This document shows positions 16,780-28,819 of a DNA stretch of 64,000 bases, piece by piece. Location: the NCBI GenBank assembly GCA_023411035.1, contig JAEYPE010000170.1, forward strand, positions 1-64,000. Direction: 5' to 3'. Source of the DNA: Pseudomonadota bacterium (GTDB lineage Bacteria > Pseudomonadota > Alphaproteobacteria > Azospirillales > Azospirillaceae). Each line of letters starts with the position of its first letter. The stretch's first letter is position 1. Both the position numbers and the translations under genes were made by a program. The notes under the pieces are model-generated. The model was not told the origin of the DNA, did no database searches, and saw only the letters and a list, made by a program, of their open reading frames with translations.

Positions 16780-17181
16780 ATGGAACAGGCGATCGGACTG
16801 GAACCCCAGGCGGCGGGCGGCCCCATCGGCACGGAGATCGATCCCAAGACCGTGGTGGTGTCCCGCGCGGTGCGCGCCCTGGTCCAGCCGCGGGGCTTCC
16901 GTCCCCGCGACATCGGCGGCGGCATGGCCTGGAACCGGCGCGGAGGCGACGACACCCACGAGATGATCACCTGCGACGGGCGCCTGTCCGGCGACCCGGA
17001 GCGCCCGGAATGGACCGCCGGACGCTACGGCGACGGTGGCGGCTTTCTGGAGATCACCGGGCTGACGCTGCGCGGGGCGCTGGACGCCGTGGCCGTCCTG
17101 CCCAGGCCGGTGCGGGTGGACGGCTCGCTGGTCGAGGGCATCTATCCGTCGCTGGAGGACGCCCTCGACGACATCGCGTGA
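16780..17181 (+). CDS. Unknown 133-residue protein
   Basis: Not recognised. It is soluble, acidic and Gly/Arg-rich, with no signal peptide or membrane helix. Short conserved-looking blocks are TVVVSRAVRALVQP, MAWNRRGGDDTHEM, and a C-terminal GIYPSLEDALDDIA. A GGGGAG ribosome site precedes the ATG, and codon use is as in neighbouring core genes, so it is probably real. It converges on the AhpD-like gene, whose stop lies 10 bases away. Confidence 0.65.
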   Translation: MEQAIGLEPQAAGGPIGTEIDPKTVVVSRAVRALVQPRGFRPRDIGGGMAWNRRGGDDTHEMITCDGRLSGDPERPEWTAGRYGDGGGFLEITGLTLRGALDAVAVLPRPVRVDGSLVEGIYPSLEDALDDIA

Positions 17182-17191
17182 TGGAAGCGCC

Positions 17192-17581
17192 TTACTTCAG
17201 CGCCTCGTCGATCTCCACTTGAAAGCCCTTGGCGAGGCGGTTGGTTTCGTTGGCCATGCCGATGACGGCCATCAGTTCCCCGAACTGGGCGTCGGTCATG
17301 CCGGCCCGGCGCGCGGCGGCCTCGTGCGAGCGGATGCAGTAGTCGCAGCCGTTGGTCACGCTGACCGCGACGAAGATCATCTCCTTCACCAAAGGGTCCA
17401 GCGCGCCGGGGGCCATCACCTCCTTCAGACTGTCCCAGGTGCGCTTCAGCGTGGGCGGGTGATGGGCGGCCATCTTCCAGAAGTTGTTGACGTCCGGCAC
17501 GTTGCGGGCCGCCTTGATGTCGTCGTAGACGGCGCGCACCTCGGGGGCGGCATCGGCGTGTTCGATGGGCTTCAGGGGCAT
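17192..17581 (-). CDS. Carboxymuconolactone decarboxylase/AhpD-like protein
   Basis: 129 residues. Contains the AhpD core with CxxC and a following His: VTNGCDYCIRSHEAAARRAGM. In AhpD-type proteins this Cys pair gives peroxidase or disulfide-exchange activity. The N-terminal third has the usual EVRAVYDDIKAARNVPDVNNFW block. The ATG at 17581 follows GGGAGAA; an upstream in-frame extension is ignored because it lacks a ribosome site and conserved content. Substrate or partner (for example a peroxiredoxin) is not encoded next to it. Confidence 0.85.
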   Translation of the reverse strand: MPLKPIEHADAAPEVRAVYDDIKAARNVPDVNNFWKMAAHHPPTLKRTWDSLKEVMAPGALDPLVKEMIFVAVSVTNGCDYCIRSHEAAARRAGMTDAQFGELMAVIGMANETNRLAKGFQVEIDEALK

Positions 17582-17742
17582 GTTGCGGTTCTCCCGGGCG
17601 AAGGTCAGTGAATCCGCGCCATTGTCGCCGGTTCCGCCCCGCGGGGCCATGGGCAAGGGCCGCGGCCCGCACCTCCCTCCGCTGGAAGTCATAGCGCCGA
17701 AGAAAAGTTCAGGTTGCGCCGGACGTTTCGGACCGGCATAGC

Positions 17743-17774
17743 TTTCCGATCGTGGCGCTTTCCGATCGTGGCGG
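17743..17774. repeat. Tandem duplication of a 16-bp unit upstream of the sensor kinase
   Basis: CTTTCCGATCGTGGCG occurs twice head to tail (17743-17758 and 17759-17774). Each copy contains the palindrome CGATCG. It lies 65 bases before the kinase start and could be a paired binding site or a chance slippage product. Confidence 0.4.
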
Positions 17775-17838
17775 TCCGCGCACCGTGTCCCGCCCCATCG
17801 GCGCCTCGACCGCCTTCCCCGCCCCAACCCGGCAGCCC

Positions 17839-20010
17839 ATGCCCCTTCGCTATCTCGACGCCCTGGCAACCGAATCGGCGGGAATGGTGCGCCTGCTGCG
17901 CACCCTTCTGGTGGCCTCCGTCCTGGTCCCCATCCTGCTGTTCGCAGCCATCGCCTGGCACGACTATCACGAGGTGGAGGCGGAGGCGGAGCGCAACATC
18001 CGCAAGACCGTGCTGATCCTGCACGAGCACACGCAGAAGGTGCTCGATACGGTCGAGCAGGTTCTCGACCGGATGGACGAGCGGACCGCGGGCATGGGCT
18101 GGCAGGAGATCGGGCGCTCCGAGGACCTGCACGGCTATCTGCGCACGCTGATCGAGGAATTGCCGCAGATCGGCATCGTCGGGCTGGTGGACCCCAGCGG
18201 GACGGTGCGCAACGACAACCGCCTGTTCCCGGCCACCCAGATCGGCGTCGGCGACCGCGAGTATTTCCGCACGCTGGCGACCACCGACGCCGGCGCAGAT
18301 GGCGGCGCAGATGGCGGCGCAGATGGCGGCGCCTTCATCGGCGAAGCGATCACGGGCCGTGGATCGGGCAAGCGGCAGTTCAACGTCGCCCGCCGCCGCT
18401 CCGCCGCGGGCGGGCCGGAGGGGCCGTTCAACGGCGTGTTGGTGACCGCGGTGCTGACCGACTATCTGGTGGACTTCTACCGGCGGGCCGTCTCCAATCC
18501 GGAGGAATCCATCTCCCTCGTGCGCCGCGACGGCGCCGTTCTGGTGCGCTTTCCCGCCATGGGCGACCAACAGATGCGTCATGCGGCGGACAGCGCGCTG
18601 CGCGGCGTCATGGCGGAAGGACGGGCGGACGGTGTGTTCCGCACCCGTGGTCAACTGGACGGGGTGACGCGGATGAGCGGCTTCATGCACGTCGCGCCCT
18701 ACCCGATCTACGTCACCTACGGCGTCCCGATGAACGAGATCCGGGCCGGCTGGGTGCGCAACATCCTGCTCTACGCCGCCTTCGCCGTGCCGGCGACGCT
18801 GGCCCTGGTCGGCATCACCCTGCTGGCGCTGCGCCGGGCGCAGAGCGAGATGCAGGCCGTGCGCCGCTGGACCCAGGAGGCCCGCGCCCGTGAAGCGCTG
18901 GAGAACGCGCTCCGCCAGTCGCAGAAGCTGGAGGCTCTGGGCCAGTTGACCGGCGGCGTCGCCCACGACTTCAACAATCTGCTGACCGCCGCCCTGGCCA
19001 ACCTGCATCTGATGGAGCGGCATCTGCGGCAGGACGGCGCCCGCTATCTGGACGGCACCCGCACCGCGCTGGAGCGCGCCCGGACGCTGACCGGACAGTT
19101 GCTGGCCTTCTCCCGCCAGGAGGCGGTGGATCCCAAGTTGGTCGATCTGGGGGACAGCCTGCGCGCCATGGCCGACCTGCTGGAACGCTCCATCCGCGCC
19201 GACATCGCGCTGGACTGGGCGCTTCCCGCCGCTCCGGTGCGGGTGGAGGTGGACCCGGTCCAGTTGGAGCTGGCGGTGCTGAACCTCGTGATCAACGCCC
19301 GCGACGCCATGCCGGAGGGCGGGCGCATCCGCATCGCCGCCCGGCAGGAGGAAACCCCGGACGGCCCGCTGGCCGTGCTGGAGATCACCGACACCGGCGG
19401 CGGCATGCCGGCGGAGGTCGCCGCCCGCGCCTTCGAGCCGTTCTTCACCACAAAGGCGCACGGCAAGGGGACGGGGCTGGGCCTGTCGATGGTCTATGGC
19501 TTCGCCCGGCAATCGGGCGGCAACGCCACCATCTCCAGCGCGCCCCGCCGCGGCACGCTGGTCCGCGTCACCCTTCCCCTGTCCAGCCGGACGCCGGAGC
19601 CGGAAGCGGCGCCGGAGGCGGCGGAGAAGATGCCGAGCGGCCCGGTGCGGCTGCTGGTGGTGGAGGACAACGCGCTGGTCCTGATGGCCACCGTGGAAGG
19701 GCTGACGCAGGAAGGCTTCGAGGTGGTGACCGCCGACCACGGCGCCGCCGCGCTGGAGATCCTGGAACGGGACGCCGCCTTCGACGTGATCGTGTCCGAC
19801 GTGGTGATGCCCTATGGCGTGTCGGGCATCGATCTGGCGCGGCGGGTCCAGGAACGCTGGCCCGGCATCCGGATTCTGCTGATTTCCGGCTATAGCCCCG
19901 AATCGCTGACCGGGCTGAAGGCCGATGCCGCCGTTCTGCCCAAGCCCTTCACTCCCGACCAGCTCGCCGCCCGCATCCGCGCCCTGCTGCGCCCCGCAAA
20001 GGCCGCCTGA
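17839..20010 (+). CDS. Hybrid sensor histidine kinase with periplasmic Cache-like domain
   Basis: 723 residues. TM1 is about residues 19-38 and TM2 about 310-335. Between them lies a periplasmic sensor of the dCache kind ([15 protein letters not shown] and DREYFRTL). The HisKA box has the phospho-acceptor His376 in GGVAHDFNN, and the HATPase domain shows [20 protein letters not shown] and [12 protein letters not shown]. The C-terminal receiver has the phospho-acceptor Asp654 in [11 protein letters not shown] and the KPF Lys. With its own receiver and no output domain it may feed a phosphorelay. No partner regulator is adjacent. A 12-bp tandem repeat at 18295-18330 adds ADGG units to a sensor loop. 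Start: the ATG at 17839 is preferred over a GTG at 17752. Confidence 0.88.
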   Translation: MPLRYLDALATESAGMVRLLRTLLVASVLVPILLFAAIAWHDYHEVEAEAERNIRKTVLILHEHTQKVLDTVEQVLDRMDERTAGMGWQEIGRSEDLHGYLRTLIEELPQIGIVGLVDPSGTVRNDNRLFPATQIGVGDREYFRTLATTDAGADGGADGGADGGAFIGEAITGRGSGKRQFNVARRRSAAGGPEGPFNGVLVTAVLTDYLVDFYRRAVSNPEESISLVRRDGAVLVRFPAMGDQQMRHAADSALRGVMAEGRADGVFRTRGQLDGVTRMSGFMHVAPYPIYVTYGVPMNEIRAGWVRNILLYAAFAVPATLALVGITLLALRRAQSEMQAVRRWTQEARAREALENALRQSQKLEALGQLTGGVAHDFNNLLTAALANLHLMERHLRQDGARYLDGTRTALERARTLTGQLLAFSRQEAVDPKLVDLGDSLRAMADLLERSIRADIALDWALPAAPVRVEVDPVQLELAVLNLVINARDAMPEGGRIRIAARQEETPDGPLAVLEITDTGGGMPAEVAARAFEPFFTTKAHGKGTGLGLSMVYGFARQSGGNATISSAPRRGTLVRVTLPLSSRTPEPEAAPEAAEKMPSGPVRLLVVEDNALVLMATVEGLTQEGFEVVTADHGAAALEILERDAAFDVIVSDVVMPYGVSGIDLARRVQERWPGIRILLISGYSPESLTGLKADAAVLPKPFTPDQLAARIRALLRPAKAA
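18295..18330 (+). repeat. Three in-frame copies of a 12-bp unit inside the sensor kinase
   Basis: GCAGATGGCGGC is repeated exactly three times and encodes three Ala-Asp-Gly-Gly units in the periplasmic loop. Copy-number change would alter loop length by four residues without frameshift. Confidence 0.85.
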
Positions 20011-20022
20011 CCGGGGGGAAGG

Positions 20023-20199
20023 TCAGAGCAGCACGCTGATGAACATCGGCGCCCACAGCACCGCCGACCAGACGAGCCCCAGGAAGATGCCATGCGTCAG
20101 GTCGGTGAAGGTCGGCTCCGACAGGCAGTGCATGCGCCAGAACGCTTCCCGGTCGCTTTGTCCCTGACGCTGCGGGATGTGTTTCTGAGCGTCTTTCAT
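20023..20199 (-). CDS. Small single-pass membrane protein, unknown
   Basis: 58 residues. The N-terminal half is polar (MKDAQKHIPQRQGQSDREAF) and residues ~37-57 form one transmembrane helix (LTHGIFLGLVWSAVLWAPMF). AAGGGA lies about 6 bases before the ATG. The stop is 13 bases from the convergent kinase stop. No family is recognised; it resembles the small membrane proteins often found near respiratory or stress genes, but there is no evidence for a role. Confidence 0.55.
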   Translation of the reverse strand: MKDAQKHIPQRQGQSDREAFWRMHCLSEPTFTDLTHGIFLGLVWSAVLWAPMFISVLL

Positions 20200-20331
20200 G
20201 ACCGTTCCCTTGTTGCGGCCCAATTGGAAAGGAACCGGCGAAGGGCGCTGGGGTTCCTCACCGCGACGGAAACATTGGTCGGGCATATCGGTCGGGCATC
20301 GGTCGGGCGGGACGGAGACGCCGCAATGGAA

Positions 20332-20361
20332 AAGGCCCCCGCTCTTTCGGGCGGGGGCCTT
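20332..20361 (-). terminator. Terminator downstream of the 76-residue gene
   Basis: Arms AAGGCCCCCGC (20332-20342) and GCGGGGGCCTT (20351-20361). Read on the - strand it ends in TTTTCC, fitting termination of the gene that stops at 20384. Confidence 0.8.
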
Positions 20362-20383
20362 CCGTAAGGATGGGATGAGCCGC

Positions 20384-20614
20384 TTACTTGGTGCGGATCA
20401 TCGGGGTGAGCTGGTCACCCCAGCTGCCCGTCGCGTTGTGATAGCGGGCGGTGCGCATCAGCTCGACCGTCACGCCGGCCTCGACGGCCTTGACGACGGC
20501 GTCGTTCAGGCGGTGCAGGCTGTTGGCGAGGACGCGGATGGCGCTCTCCTGGTCGGCGGTGAGGTTGGAACCCTCGTCCGGCGGCGCATCCTGGAAACCC
20601 GACTGATTCGTCAT
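20384..20614 (-). CDS. Unknown 76-residue protein
   Basis: Not recognised. Mostly helical and polar: ADQESAIRVLANSLHRLNDAVV, then a C-terminal ELMRTARYHNATGSWGDQLTP. No membrane helix or cysteine. The ATG at 20614 follows AAGGGAAGGAT, a strong ribosome site, and a terminator lies just after the stop, so it is very likely expressed as a single gene. The frame is open further upstream but without a good start. Confidence 0.6.
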   Translation of the reverse strand: MTNQSGFQDAPPDEGSNLTADQESAIRVLANSLHRLNDAVVKAVEAGVTVELMRTARYHNATGSWGDQLTPMIRTK

Positions 20615-20870
20615 GCGGCTATCCTTCCCTTGTTCTCCGGCCCGGGTCGTCCGGCCCTGGCTCTTGCCCTGGTTCACCGGCGCCGTCGCGCCGACATGCC
20701 GGGTGCTGCGCTGCAAACCCGGCCACTAACGTCTTAACACATCACGCGCCGGGAGCAAGCGCGCGGCGTGACAACCTCGTTCGAAAGACCCATGCCTCCC
20801 GTGGCGGAGTGCCGCTGCCCTGGGATGCCGGACGGGAGAACGGCGCCGCCGCACGTCGATCATCCGGGAT

Positions 20871-20899
20871 TTGATCGAAAGGCGGGACCGGCCTAGCTT
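20871..20899 (+). promoter_or_regulatory. Candidate promoter of the hydroxyisobutyrate dehydrogenase-like gene
   Basis: TTGATC (20871-20876), 17 bases, TAGCTT (20894-20899). It lies in the 361-base divergent gap 20615-20975, where I see no gene. Between it and the ATG lies an imperfect direct repeat, GCCGATCACAACAAA / GCCAATCACAACAAA (20932-20961). Confidence 0.45.
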
Positions 20900-20975
20900 T
20901 GCGGTCCGAGGGCAGCCGCCAAAAGCAACGAAGCCGATCACAACAAAGCCAATCACAACAAAGAAAGACAGGACC

Positions 20976-21857
20976 ATGGCCGACACCGCGACCGACTCCC
21001 GCTCCGTCGCCTTTCTGGGGCTGGGCACGATGGGCTTTCCCATGGCCGGCCATCTGGCCGTCAGGGGCGGCCACCGGGTGACCGTCTGCAACCGCACCGC
21101 CGCGAAGGCCGACGCCTGGACCGCCCGCTTCGGCGGCGCCGGCGCCCCTACTCCCGCCGAGGCCGCCCGTGAGGCCGAAGTTGTCTTCCTGTGCGTCGGC
21201 GGCGACGACGACGTGCGGGCCGTGGCCGGCGAGGCGATGAGCGCCATGAAGCCCGGCACCATCATCGCCGACCACTCGACCGTCTCCGCCACCGTCTCGC
21301 GCGAGATGGCCGGCCTCGCCCGCGAGCGCGGCCTGTTCTTCCTCGACGCGCCGGTGTCCGGCGGGCAGGCCGGGGCGGAGAATGGGGTGCTGACGGTGAT
21401 GGTGGGCGGCGACGCCGACGCCTTCGCCCGCGCCCAACCGCTGATGGCCTGCTATGGCCGCTCCGTCACCCATATGGGGCCGTCGGGCGCCGGACAGCTG
21501 ACCAAGATGGTCAACCAGATCTGCGTGGCCGGGCTGATCCAGGGGCTGGCCGAGGGCTTGGCCTTCGCGCAGAAGGCCGGGCTGGACGGGCACAGGGTGG
21601 TGGATGTGATCTCGAAGGGTGCCGCGCAGTCCTGGCAGATGGACAACCGCGCCAAGACCATGCTGGACGGCACGTTCGACTTCGGCTTCGCCGTGGATTG
21701 GATGCGCAAGGATTTGGGCATCGTCCTGGACGAGGCGCGCAACAACGGCGCCACCCTGCCCGTCACCGCCCTGGTGGACCAGTTCTACGCCGAGGTGCAG
21801 GCGATGGGCGGCAACCGGCTGGACACCTCCAGCCTGATGAAGCGCCTGACGCGCTGA
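20976..21857 (+). CDS. NAD(P)-dependent 3-hydroxyisobutyrate dehydrogenase family protein
   Basis: 293 residues. N-terminal Rossmann domain with GLGTMGFPMAGHLA, the substrate-binding DAPVSGGQAGAENG block, and the catalytic Lys in GQLTKMVNQ. This is the beta-hydroxyacid dehydrogenase family; likely substrates are 3-hydroxyisobutyrate, tartronate semialdehyde or a related acid, which sequence alone does not settle. AGGA precedes the ATG; a longer open frame upstream is ignored. The convergent FAD oxidase may share 2-hydroxyacid metabolism, an inference from neighbourhood. Confidence 0.9.
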   Translation: MADTATDSRSVAFLGLGTMGFPMAGHLAVRGGHRVTVCNRTAAKADAWTARFGGAGAPTPAEAAREAEVVFLCVGGDDDVRAVAGEAMSAMKPGTIIADHSTVSATVSREMAGLARERGLFFLDAPVSGGQAGAENGVLTVMVGGDADAFARAQPLMACYGRSVTHMGPSGAGQLTKMVNQICVAGLIQGLAEGLAFAQKAGLDGHRVVDVISKGAAQSWQMDNRAKTMLDGTFDFGFAVDWMRKDLGIVLDEARNNGATLPVTALVDQFYAEVQAMGGNRLDTSSLMKRLTR

Positions 21858-21866
21858 GCGGAAGGA

Positions 21867-21894
21867 GGCGGGGAGCGCCGTGGCGCTCCCCGCC
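21867..21894. terminator. Perfect inverted repeat between convergent genes
   Basis: Arms GGCGGGGAGCGCC and GGCGCTCCCCGCC around a GT centre. It lies 9 bases after one stop and 11 bases from the other. No T-run follows on either strand, so termination efficiency is uncertain. Confidence 0.5.
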
Positions 21895-21905
21895 CGGCCC
21901 TCACC

Positions 21906-23309
21906 TCACACCCGGACGACCTTGCCGGGGTTCATCAGATTGTCCGGGTCGAAGGCCAGCTTCAGTTCGCCCATGACGGCGAAGGCGTCGCCGGCCTCCT
22001 TCTCCAGGAACTCCAGCTTGCCGTAGCCGATGCCGTGCTCGCCGGTGCAGGTGCCGCCCATGGCCAGCGCCCGGTCCACCATGCGGTCGTTCAGGCGCTT
22101 GGCCTCGGCCATCTCCTCCGGCTTGTCCGGGTCGATGACGTAGACGAGGTGGAAGTTGCCGTCGCCGACATGGCCGACCAGCGGGGCCAGCATGGAGGAT
22201 TCGGCGATGTCCTTCTTGGTTTCCAGGATGCAGTCGGCGAGGCGGGAGATCGGCACGCACACGTCGGTCGGCCAGCCCTTCGAGCCGGGGCGCAGCGCCA
22301 GCGCGGCGTAATAGCCGTCGTGGCGGGCCTGCCAGAGCTTGGAGCGGTCCTCCGGACGGGTGGCCCAGGCGAAGTCGCCGCCGCCATGCTCCGCGGCGAT
22401 GGCCGAGACCATCTCCGCCTGTTCCTTCACCCCGGCGGCGGTGCCGTGGAACTCGAAGAACAGGGTCGGGGAAACCTTGTAGTCCAGCTTGGAATACTTG
22501 TTCACCGCGTCCATCTGCACCTCGTCCAGCAACTCGATGCGGGCGACGGGAATGCCGGACTGGATGGTCTGGATCACCGTGTCCACGGCGCCGCGGATGT
22601 CGTTGAAGGGGCAGACGGCGGAGGAGATCGCCTCCGGAATGCCGTAGAGGCGCAGCGTCACCTCGGTGATGATGCCCAGCGTGCCTTCCGCACCGACGAA
22701 CAGGCGGGTCAGGTCATAGCCGGCGGCGGACTTGCGGGCGCGCCCGCCGGTCCGGATGATCCGGCCATCGGCCAGCACCACCGTCAGCCCCAGCACATTC
22801 TCGCGCATGGTGCCGTAGCGCACGGCGTTGGTGCCGCTGGCGCGGGTGGAGGCCATACCGCCCAGCGAGGCGTCGGCGCCGGGGTCGATGGGGAAGAACA
22901 GGCCGGTGTCACGCAGATGCTCGTTCAACTGCTTGCGGGTCACGCCGGCCTGGACGGTGACGTCCAGATCGTCCGTGCTGACGCGCAGGATCGCCTTCAT
23001 GCCCGACACGTCGATGCAGATGCCCCCGGCCAGCGCCGCCACCCCACCTTCCAGCGAGGTGCCGGTGCCGAAGGGCACGATGGGCAGCTTGTGCTTCGCG
23101 CAGAGCTTGACGATGGCGCTGACCTCATCCGTGGAGGTGGCGAAGGCGACGCCGTCGGGCGGGAAGTTGGGGTGGTAGGACTCGTCCTTGCCGTGATGCT
23201 CGCGCACCGCCGCGGCGGTGGTGAAGCGGTCCCCGAGCAGGGCCATGAATTCGGCCTTCATCTCGTCGGTGAAGGCGACGCGAGGCTGGGCGGCGGGTAC
23301 GGCGGTCAT
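21906..23309 (-). CDS. FAD-linked oxidase, D-lactate dehydrogenase/GlcD-like
   Basis: 467 residues. FAD_binding_4 domain with PFGTGTSLEGGVAA and GADASLGGMASTRASGTNAVRYG, then the FAD-oxidase C-terminal domain with GHVGDGNFHL and ending GEHGIGYGKLEFL and FDPDNLMNPGK. This arrangement oxidises D-2-hydroxyacids (D-lactate, glycolate) and passes electrons to a cytochrome or quinone. No GlcE or GlcF partner is adjacent, so the stand-alone D-lactate dehydrogenase (cytochrome) type is more likely. GGGGGAGA lies before the ATG. The 5-oxoprolinase gene lies upstream in the same direction, with 95 bases between. Confidence 0.88.
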   Translation of the reverse strand: MTAVPAAQPRVAFTDEMKAEFMALLGDRFTTAAAVREHHGKDESYHPNFPPDGVAFATSTDEVSAIVKLCAKHKLPIVPFGTGTSLEGGVAALAGGICIDVSGMKAILRVSTDDLDVTVQAGVTRKQLNEHLRDTGLFFPIDPGADASLGGMASTRASGTNAVRYGTMRENVLGLTVVLADGRIIRTGGRARKSAAGYDLTRLFVGAEGTLGIITEVTLRLYGIPEAISSAVCPFNDIRGAVDTVIQTIQSGIPVARIELLDEVQMDAVNKYSKLDYKVSPTLFFEFHGTAAGVKEQAEMVSAIAAEHGGGDFAWATRPEDRSKLWQARHDGYYAALALRPGSKGWPTDVCVPISRLADCILETKKDIAESSMLAPLVGHVGDGNFHLVYVIDPDKPEEMAEAKRLNDRMVDRALAMGGTCTGEHGIGYGKLEFLEKEAGDAFAVMGELKLAFDPDNLMNPGKVVRV

Positions 23310-23404
23310 GGACGGAATCTCCCCCAGGGGTCCTTCAGGCACGGTGATGCGCAATGGCAGGACCGGAGAAGCTAAGCCCCGCCGCCCGCTCTGGCAAGCG
23401 ACCA

Positions 23405-27013
<3,609 letters not shown>

Positions 27014-27103
27014 ATCCCGCTCCCTGATGTCTTGGCTTTAGGGGAGTGTGACGATACGCCGTCGCGGGTCAAGCCGGGGTGCGCGAAAGGAAGGGAAGTT
27101 TCC

Positions 27104-27658
27104 TCAGGCCGCCTTCAGCAGGGCCGGAAGCCCGTCCAGAACGGCGTTCACGGCGCCGGCTCCATCCTCCAGCGCTTCCAACGCCAGCGAGAACTGGGAA
27201 GGGCGCGGCAGGTCGAAGGTGATGGAGAATTCCCCGCCGTCACGCTCCATATGCCCGCCGAAGCGGCGCGACAGGGCGCGCATGCGGGAGTTGTCGGCCA
27301 AGCACATCATATGGACGCGCCGGATGCCCCTGTTGGCGGCGATGGACAGCGACCGGCGGACCAGCGTCGAGCCGACCCCCTGCCCCTGCAAGCCCTTCTC
27401 CACGCTGATCGCCAACTCCGCCGCGCCCGGCCACAGCAGGCGGTCGAAGCACAGTTCCACCGCTCCGCGCAGTTCGCCCCGGTCGAACAGGCCGACCAGC
27501 GTGGTGCGCGTCCAGTCCAGCGAGTCGCAATGCCCGACGACGATCCGGTCGGAGACGGTGCCGGTGAAGCGTGCGTAGCGGTCCGCCTTGTCCAGTCGCA
27601 GCAGATGCGCCCGGTACTGGCCGAATTCGGCGGGAAGGAGCTTGCGGATGGCGGACAT
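27104..27658 (-). CDS. GNAT family N-acetyltransferase
   Basis: 184 residues. Acetyl-CoA binding motif A is seen in ELAISVEKGLQGQGVGSTLVRRSLSIA. The N-terminus (LLPAEFGQYRAHLLRLDKADRYARFTG) matches a subgroup sometimes fused to or paired with stress enzymes. The acceptor substrate is unknown. It is divergent from the TerB/J-domain gene across 322 bases that carry two TGTTGC...GCAACA palindromes. Confidence 0.85.
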   Translation of the reverse strand: MSAIRKLLPAEFGQYRAHLLRLDKADRYARFTGTVSDRIVVGHCDSLDWTRTTLVGLFDRGELRGAVELCFDRLLWPGAAELAISVEKGLQGQGVGSTLVRRSLSIAANRGIRRVHMMCLADNSRMRALSRRFGGHMERDGGEFSITFDLPRPSQFSLALEALEDGAGAVNAVLDGLPALLKAA

Positions 27659-27745
27659 GGGGGGGCCTCACGGCGCTTGATTCGGGACATCGCACTGTCT
27701 TGCGTCGTCCGCTTCCCCCGTCGGCGGCCTGATCGCCGCCTCGTT

Positions 27746-27829
27746 TGTTGCAATGCAACATGACGGAGGCCAAGCCGAAGGACAAGCCCCCTTATGACGG
27801 TTGGATGGGCTTGTTGCGGCGCAGCAACA
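27746..27829. promoter_or_regulatory. Twin palindromes with TGTTGC/GCAACA half-sites
   Basis: A perfect 15-bp palindrome, TGTTGCAATGCAACA, lies at 27746-27760; a second inverted pair, TGTTGC-6-GCAACA, lies at 27812-27829. Both sit in the divergent gap between the GNAT and J-domain genes and share the same half-site, so one dimeric regulator may bind both. Otherwise the gap of 27659-27980 shows no convincing gene. Confidence 0.4.
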
Positions 27830-27980
27830 GGAGCCCCCCTCCGGGAATTCCATACCCCGCAGGGATGAAAAAGGCCGCGGCGCGCGAAGATGTTGGGAAA
27901 CAACGCAAAAGGATGGGCCGGTTGGCGCGGTGCCGGACAGCCGGTATGCTGGGGCCAGCGGTCGAAAGGCGGATACGGGA

Positions 27981-28718
27981 ATGAGCATCTGGGGGAGCGT
28001 CCTGGGCGGGGCTGCCGGTTTCACCATCGGCGGCCCGATCGGGGGCCTGATCGGTCTGGCCACCGGCTTTGCCGTGGGGCGCGGCATCCTCGGCCTGTGC
28101 GGCCCGGCGGACGCCACCAAGTCCATTGCCTTCACCATCGGCGTGATCGCCCTGTCGGCGAAGATGGCCCGCGCCGACGGCGTGGTGAAGCGGGTGGAGG
28201 TGGACACCTTCAAGCGCCTGTTCCGCGTCCCGCCGGAGGAGTTGGACACGGTGGGCCGCGTCTTCGACCTCGCCCGCCAGGACACCCACGGGTTCGAGGA
28301 ATACGCGCAGCAGATCGCCGGCCTGTTCGACGACCGGCGCGCCGTGCTGGAGGAACTGCTCGACAGCCTGCTGGCCATCGCCGAGGCCGACGATGAACTG
28401 CATGAGACGGAAGTCGAGTATCTGCGCACGGTCGCCCACATCTTCGGCTTCAGCGACGCCGAGTTCGAACGCATCGTCGCCGGCCATCATGTCGCCGGGA
28501 CGCCGAACGAATCCGACCCCTACGGCGTGCTGGGCGTCTCGCGCCGCGCCAGCGACGAGGAGATCAAGGCCGCTCACCGGCGGCTGGTGCGCGAGCACCA
28601 CCCGGATGTTCTGATCGCCCAGGGCATGCCGCAGGAGTTCGTGGATCTGGCGACGCAGAAGATCGCCGCCATCAACGCCGCCTATGACCGGATCGGAAAG
28701 GAGCGCGGGCGGGGGTGA
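27981..28718 (+). CDS. TerB/J-domain co-chaperone (DjlA-like)
   Basis: 245 residues. Residues ~8-35 are a Gly-rich hydrophobic stretch (GGAAGFTIGGPIGGLIGLATG) that may span the membrane. Residues ~45-165 are a TerB-like helical domain with ARADGVVKRVEVDTFK and IAEADDELHETEVEYLR. Residues ~176-240 are a J domain with the essential HPD in RLVREHHPDVL. It should stimulate an Hsp70 (DnaK) at the inner membrane, as DjlA does. The ATG at 27981 follows AAGGCGGATACGGGA. Confidence 0.88.
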   Translation: MSIWGSVLGGAAGFTIGGPIGGLIGLATGFAVGRGILGLCGPADATKSIAFTIGVIALSAKMARADGVVKRVEVDTFKRLFRVPPEELDTVGRVFDLARQDTHGFEEYAQQIAGLFDDRRAVLEELLDSLLAIAEADDELHETEVEYLRTVAHIFGFSDAEFERIVAGHHVAGTPNESDPYGVLGVSRRASDEEIKAAHRRLVREHHPDVLIAQGMPQEFVDLATQKIAAINAAYDRIGKERGRG

Positions 28719-28819
28719 TGGCGGACGGGAAGGGAATGCCGCCCCGGCGCAATCGGGTGTCGCGGGTGCGCGGGGGCCGCGCTATATAGGCTGACCTCCG
28801 CACACCGTACCGTTGGGTC

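Noticed and set aside
27760..27984. 74-codon + frame ending in an ATGA overlap with the TerB/J-domain gene
   Set aside because: The overlap is tempting, but codon use drifts after the first 17 codons, the protein is Pro/Arg-rich without pattern, and its start lies inside a palindrome. It could be revived if conserved in relatives.
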